This document shows positions 6,053-7,445 of a stretch of 7,445 bases of DNA, one piece after another. The notes beneath the pieces were generated by a model. That model searched no databases, had not been told where the DNA came from, and saw only the letters and a list, made by a program, of their open reading frames with translations. The stretch is from an uncultured Pelagibacteraceae bacterium (GTDB lineage Bacteria; Pseudomonadota; Alphaproteobacteria; Pelagibacterales; Pelagibacteraceae). A program made the position numbers and the translations under genes. The DNA is taken from assembly GCA_902531455.1 (NCBI GenBank), contig CACAEM010000025.1, positions 1-7,445 of the forward strand, read 5' to 3'. Numbering within the stretch: the first letter of the stretch is position 1; the number at the start of each line of letters is the position of its first letter.

Positions 6053-6628
6053 TTAACAGCTGTAATATGTTGCCAGAGTACAAGTACCATTAATTAAACC
6101 CATACTTCTTCTCATAGTATCTTCTCTTTCTCTAGTTACATCAATAACTCTTACTGTTGAAGATCCTTGATTTTGAACAACTACTTGCTGACTCTGTTTT
6201 ACGGCTAAATCTAACTTTTGCGAATAAAGTTTCAAACTACAGTCAGTAAATTTCTCTGTACCCTCTTTAAAGCCTAAAGATTTACAGGTACTTTTTGACT
6301 CTTCAATAAGTGTTGCCATTTGAACTTTGTTTCCTTGACCCTTGGTATAAACAGTTTTATTTCCTTCCATAACAAGAACACAATCTGAATAATGACAATT
6401 ATCAAAAGCTGCTTGATTGGCTTCGCTTTGTGTTGCTCTTCCAGTATATGCACAATATTTTCCATCATAGTAAGGAGCACTTTCTGCGCAAACTTTTGCA
6501 TACTTCCAATTTGACCCATGCTCTATTTTAAATTGATTGTATGTTTGAGATGATGTTGTTTCACAAGATACCAAGGCAAAACTTAAAACTAAATACAAAA
6601 AAATTTTTTTCATAATATATTTTAACAT
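6053..6628 (-). CDS. Predicted lipoprotein of unknown function
   Basis: The product has up to 191 residues. A lipoprotein signal with lipobox LVSC puts the lipidated cysteine at residue 22, so it should be anchored to a membrane facing the periplasm. A cysteine-rich part (C47, C59, C78, C83) includes ATQSEANQAAFDNC...DCVLV, loosely like DUF4189-type stress-related domains. Then come CKSLGFKEGTEKFTDC (115-130) and a C-terminal tail ending in two cysteines (183, 191). The first ATG (6628) has GAGAG 5 nt upstream. The second, at 6613 (MKKIF...), gives a more usual signal peptide and matches the 18-nt spacing from ATCTC to start seen in cassette 1. Either may be used. It is the only gene of cassette 3. 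The exact role is unknown. Confidence 0.75.
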   Translation of the reverse strand: MLKYIMKKIFLYLVLSFALVSCETTSSQTYNQFKIEHGSNWKYAKVCAESAPYYDGKYCAYTGRATQSEANQAAFDNCHYSDCVLVMEGNKTVYTKGQGNKVQMATLIEESKSTCKSLGFKEGTEKFTDCSLKLYSQKLDLAVKQSQQVVVQNQGSSTVRVIDVTREREDTMRRSMGLINGTCTLATYYSC

Positions 6629-6630
6629 AA

Positions 6631-6662
6631 TATCTCTCTATGCTCCAGTCTTGCTCCAGTTT
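6631..6662 (-). repeat. Inner repeat pair of cassette 3, cargo-start side
   Basis: TATCTCTCTA, TGCTCCAGTCT (6641-6651) and TGCTCCAGTTT (6652-6662) form the right copy of the perfect 29-bp direct repeat that also occurs at 5997-6025. After the pair it continues TTTGAG, as in cassette 1 (1641-1646), whereas the left copy continues ATATCC. The flanking sequence therefore belongs to a fixed right-end module. Confidence 0.8.
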
Positions 6663-6676
6663 GAGCAAATTAATTA

Positions 6677-6708
6677 AAGCTTATTTTCTAATTTTAATTG
6701 AAAGCTAA
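6677..6708. other. Conserved AT-rich linker in cassette 3 right end
   Basis: AAGCTTATTT followed by TAATT and AATTGAAAGCTAA matches 5776-5806 of cassette 2. Cassette 1 has only a weak equivalent (around 1650-1690). No coding potential is seen. Confidence 0.45.
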
Positions 6709-6730
6709 ATTGAAGTTATGAGATTTTATA

Positions 6731-6770
6731 GGATGTTTTAGAGTACCTTGGACTACTATGGACTGACTCA
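6731..6770 (+). repeat. Right-end 10-bp-period array of cassette 3
   Basis: GGATGTTTTA, GAGTACCTTG, GACTACTATG and GACTGACTCA follow at exact 10-bp steps. The array ends 17 bp before the chromosomal tRNA half. The preceding TTTATAGGAT (6725-6734) equals the reverse complement of ATCCTATAAA in the left array of cassette 1, showing that left and right arrays use related units in opposite orientation. Confidence 0.75.
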
Positions 6771-6787
6771 CTTGTGAATCCCTCGGC

Positions 6788-6826
6788 TTTTAAGTCCTTT
6801 ATGTCTACCAATTTCACCACGAGGGC
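6788..6826 (-). pseudogene. tRNA-Leu(UAA) 5' half, copy C (chromosomal side)
   Basis: This is the same 39-bp half as copies A and B with one difference, a T for C in the D-arm region (GACATAAAGG instead of GACACAAAGG). Its upstream flank diverges from the cassette-borne copies after about 30 bp and runs into the divergent phosphatase gene. I therefore take it as the original chromosomal 5' half left behind by insertion. It has no 3' half here. Confidence 0.8.
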
Positions 6827-6828
6827 AT

Positions 6829-6859
6829 TTGTGAATTTCATGAGTAATTGTGTTAATAT
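6829..6859 (+). promoter_or_regulatory. Possible promoter of the phosphatase gene
   Basis: TTGTGA (6829-6834) and TAATAT (6854-6859) are separated by 19 bp, slightly long for a sigma-70 promoter. The -10 lies 8 bp before the ATG, so the transcript would be almost leaderless, which agrees with the absence of a Shine-Dalgarno sequence. The call is tentative. Confidence 0.3.
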
Positions 6860-6867
6860 TTACTTTA

Positions 6868-7445
6868 ATGAAACAAAAAAAACAAATTATAATTTTTACT
6901 GATTTAGATGGGTCTCTTTTAAACAAAGATACATTTGGATTTGATGAAATTGAGGATTATTTCAGAGAATTAGTTTCAAAAGGTGTAAAAATAATTCCTA
7001 ACTCTAGCAAAACAGAAGCTGAATTATCAGACTTTAATAAACAGTATAATTTAAATTTAAGTTTCATTGCAGAAAATGGTTCATCTATTCATGGATTAAA
7101 TTTGATACATGCTCATTTACCTAATTTTATCTCAATGGGCAGAACACTTGATAAAATTTATGAAATTTACAATGAAAATATTCCATATGATTTAAAACAA
7201 AAAGTTATAATAATCTCAAAATTAAATTATAAAGAACAGGAAAAGATATTTGGTCTTCCATTAAATAAAATTAAATTGGCTATGAAAAGAAATCATTCAA
7301 TACCAATTAAATTTACTGGATCAGAGTTTGAAAAAAATGAATTAACTAAAATTATAAATGATGCAGGCTTAACTGTTCAGACTGGAGGAAGAATAATGAA
7401 TATTTGTGACAATGTAAATAAATCCAAGGCTATAGTTAAAACCCT
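6868..7445 (+). CDS. HAD-family mannosyl-3-phosphoglycerate phosphatase-like protein (3' end outside window)
   Basis: The open frame runs 192 codons from ATG to the window edge without a stop. HAD motif I is FTDLDGSLL (nucleophile D12, general acid D14), motif II is SSKT (46-49), and ENG at 69-71 is typical of the Cof-type IIB subgroup. The segment RNHSIPIKF (141-149) and GGRIMNI (173-179) followed by DNVNKSKA (181-188) match mannosyl-3-phosphoglycerate phosphatases. The last acidic motif lies beyond the edge. Such enzymes remove phosphate from mannosyl- or glucosyl-3-phosphoglycerate, giving the compatible solutes mannosylglycerate or glucosylglycerate; the substrate cannot be decided here. 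It is a likely core chromosomal gene, divergent from tRNA-Leu with a 41-bp gap, and marks the stable edge of the cassette region. Confidence 0.85.
   Translation, partial: MKQKKQIIIFTDLDGSLLNKDTFGFDEIEDYFRELVSKGVKIIPNSSKTEAELSDFNKQYNLNLSFIAENGSSIHGLNLIHAHLPNFISMGRTLDKIYEIYNENIPYDLKQKVIIISKLNYKEQEKIFGLPLNKIKLAMKRNHSIPIKFTGSEFEKNELTKIINDAGLTVQTGGRIMNICDNVNKSKAIVKT

Larger units (their letters stand above)
5885..6787 (-). mobile_element. Cassette 3: single-lipoprotein cargo unit
   Basis: At 903 bp this is the smallest and clearest unit: tRNA half and promoter block, left array, one gene on the minus strand, inner pair, linker, right array, then the chromosomal tRNA half. The inner repeat TATCTCTCTA followed by TGCTCCAGTCTTGCTCCAG is a perfect 29-bp direct repeat at 5997-6025 and 6631-6659. 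About a third of its length is repeats. No recombinase is encoded, so movement would depend on an enzyme supplied from elsewhere. Confidence 0.7.

Noticed and set aside
6274..6519. Minus-strand open frame of 81 codons in another frame
   Set aside because: It is nested in the lipoprotein gene and shows no protein-like features of its own.
6788..6826. A complete, functional tRNA-Leu
   Set aside because: No 3' anticodon stem, T-arm or CGAGGGC-CCA end follows; only a short complement to the acceptor strand is present.

Overview
The window is very AT-rich, compact and full of small secreted or lipid-anchored proteins. Together with a mannosyl-3-phosphoglycerate phosphatase-type gene next to a tRNA-Leu(UAA) 5' half, this suggests a marine alphaproteobacterium of the SAR11 (Pelagibacterales) kind. 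That assignment is inference from composition and protein style; there is no rRNA or other marker gene.

Layout. The right end (6868 to the edge) is ordinary chromosome: the 5' part of a HAD-family sugar-phosphoglycerate phosphatase on the plus strand. Everything to its left is a tandem row of three cassettes inserted at the anticodon loop of tRNA-Leu(UAA), read on the minus strand. Each boundary is a 39-bp tRNA-Leu 5' half (6788-6826, 5885-5923, 1768-1806) that stops at the anticodon loop and has no matching 3' half. The first 20 bases of the window equal 1868-1887, the sequence lying just upstream of a tRNA half, so a fourth boundary should lie just left of the window. Cassette 3 (5885-6787) carries one lipoprotein. 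Cassette 2 (1768-5884) carries one large nuclease-helicase with a NUMOD3-like tail. Cassette 1 (1-1767, left boundary outside) carries four small genes, three of them with signal peptides.

Each cassette has the same architecture around unrelated cargo. A left-end array of about 10-11-bp units overlaps or abuts the cargo stop codon. A short repeat pair stands just upstream of the cargo start and is the same, or nearly the same, sequence as the left-end pair. A conserved AT-rich linker and a second 10-bp-period array, in inverted orientation, lie next to the anticodon-loop junction. The repeat-pair sequence differs between cassettes. The layout resembles arm-type and core sites of a tyrosine recombinase, but no recombinase gene is in the window, so these look like non-autonomous cargo units mobilised in trans. 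Most cargo genes point in the direction of tRNA transcription and could be read from the tRNA-Leu promoter that each cassette carries with its tRNA half.

How it may work together (inference): an unseen integrase inserts cassettes one after another into the tRNA anticodon loop. Each new cassette supplies a fresh promoter and 5' half, so that only the leftmost one is joined to the real 3' half. The cargo, a nuclease-helicase and cell-envelope proteins, fits defence or surface variation.
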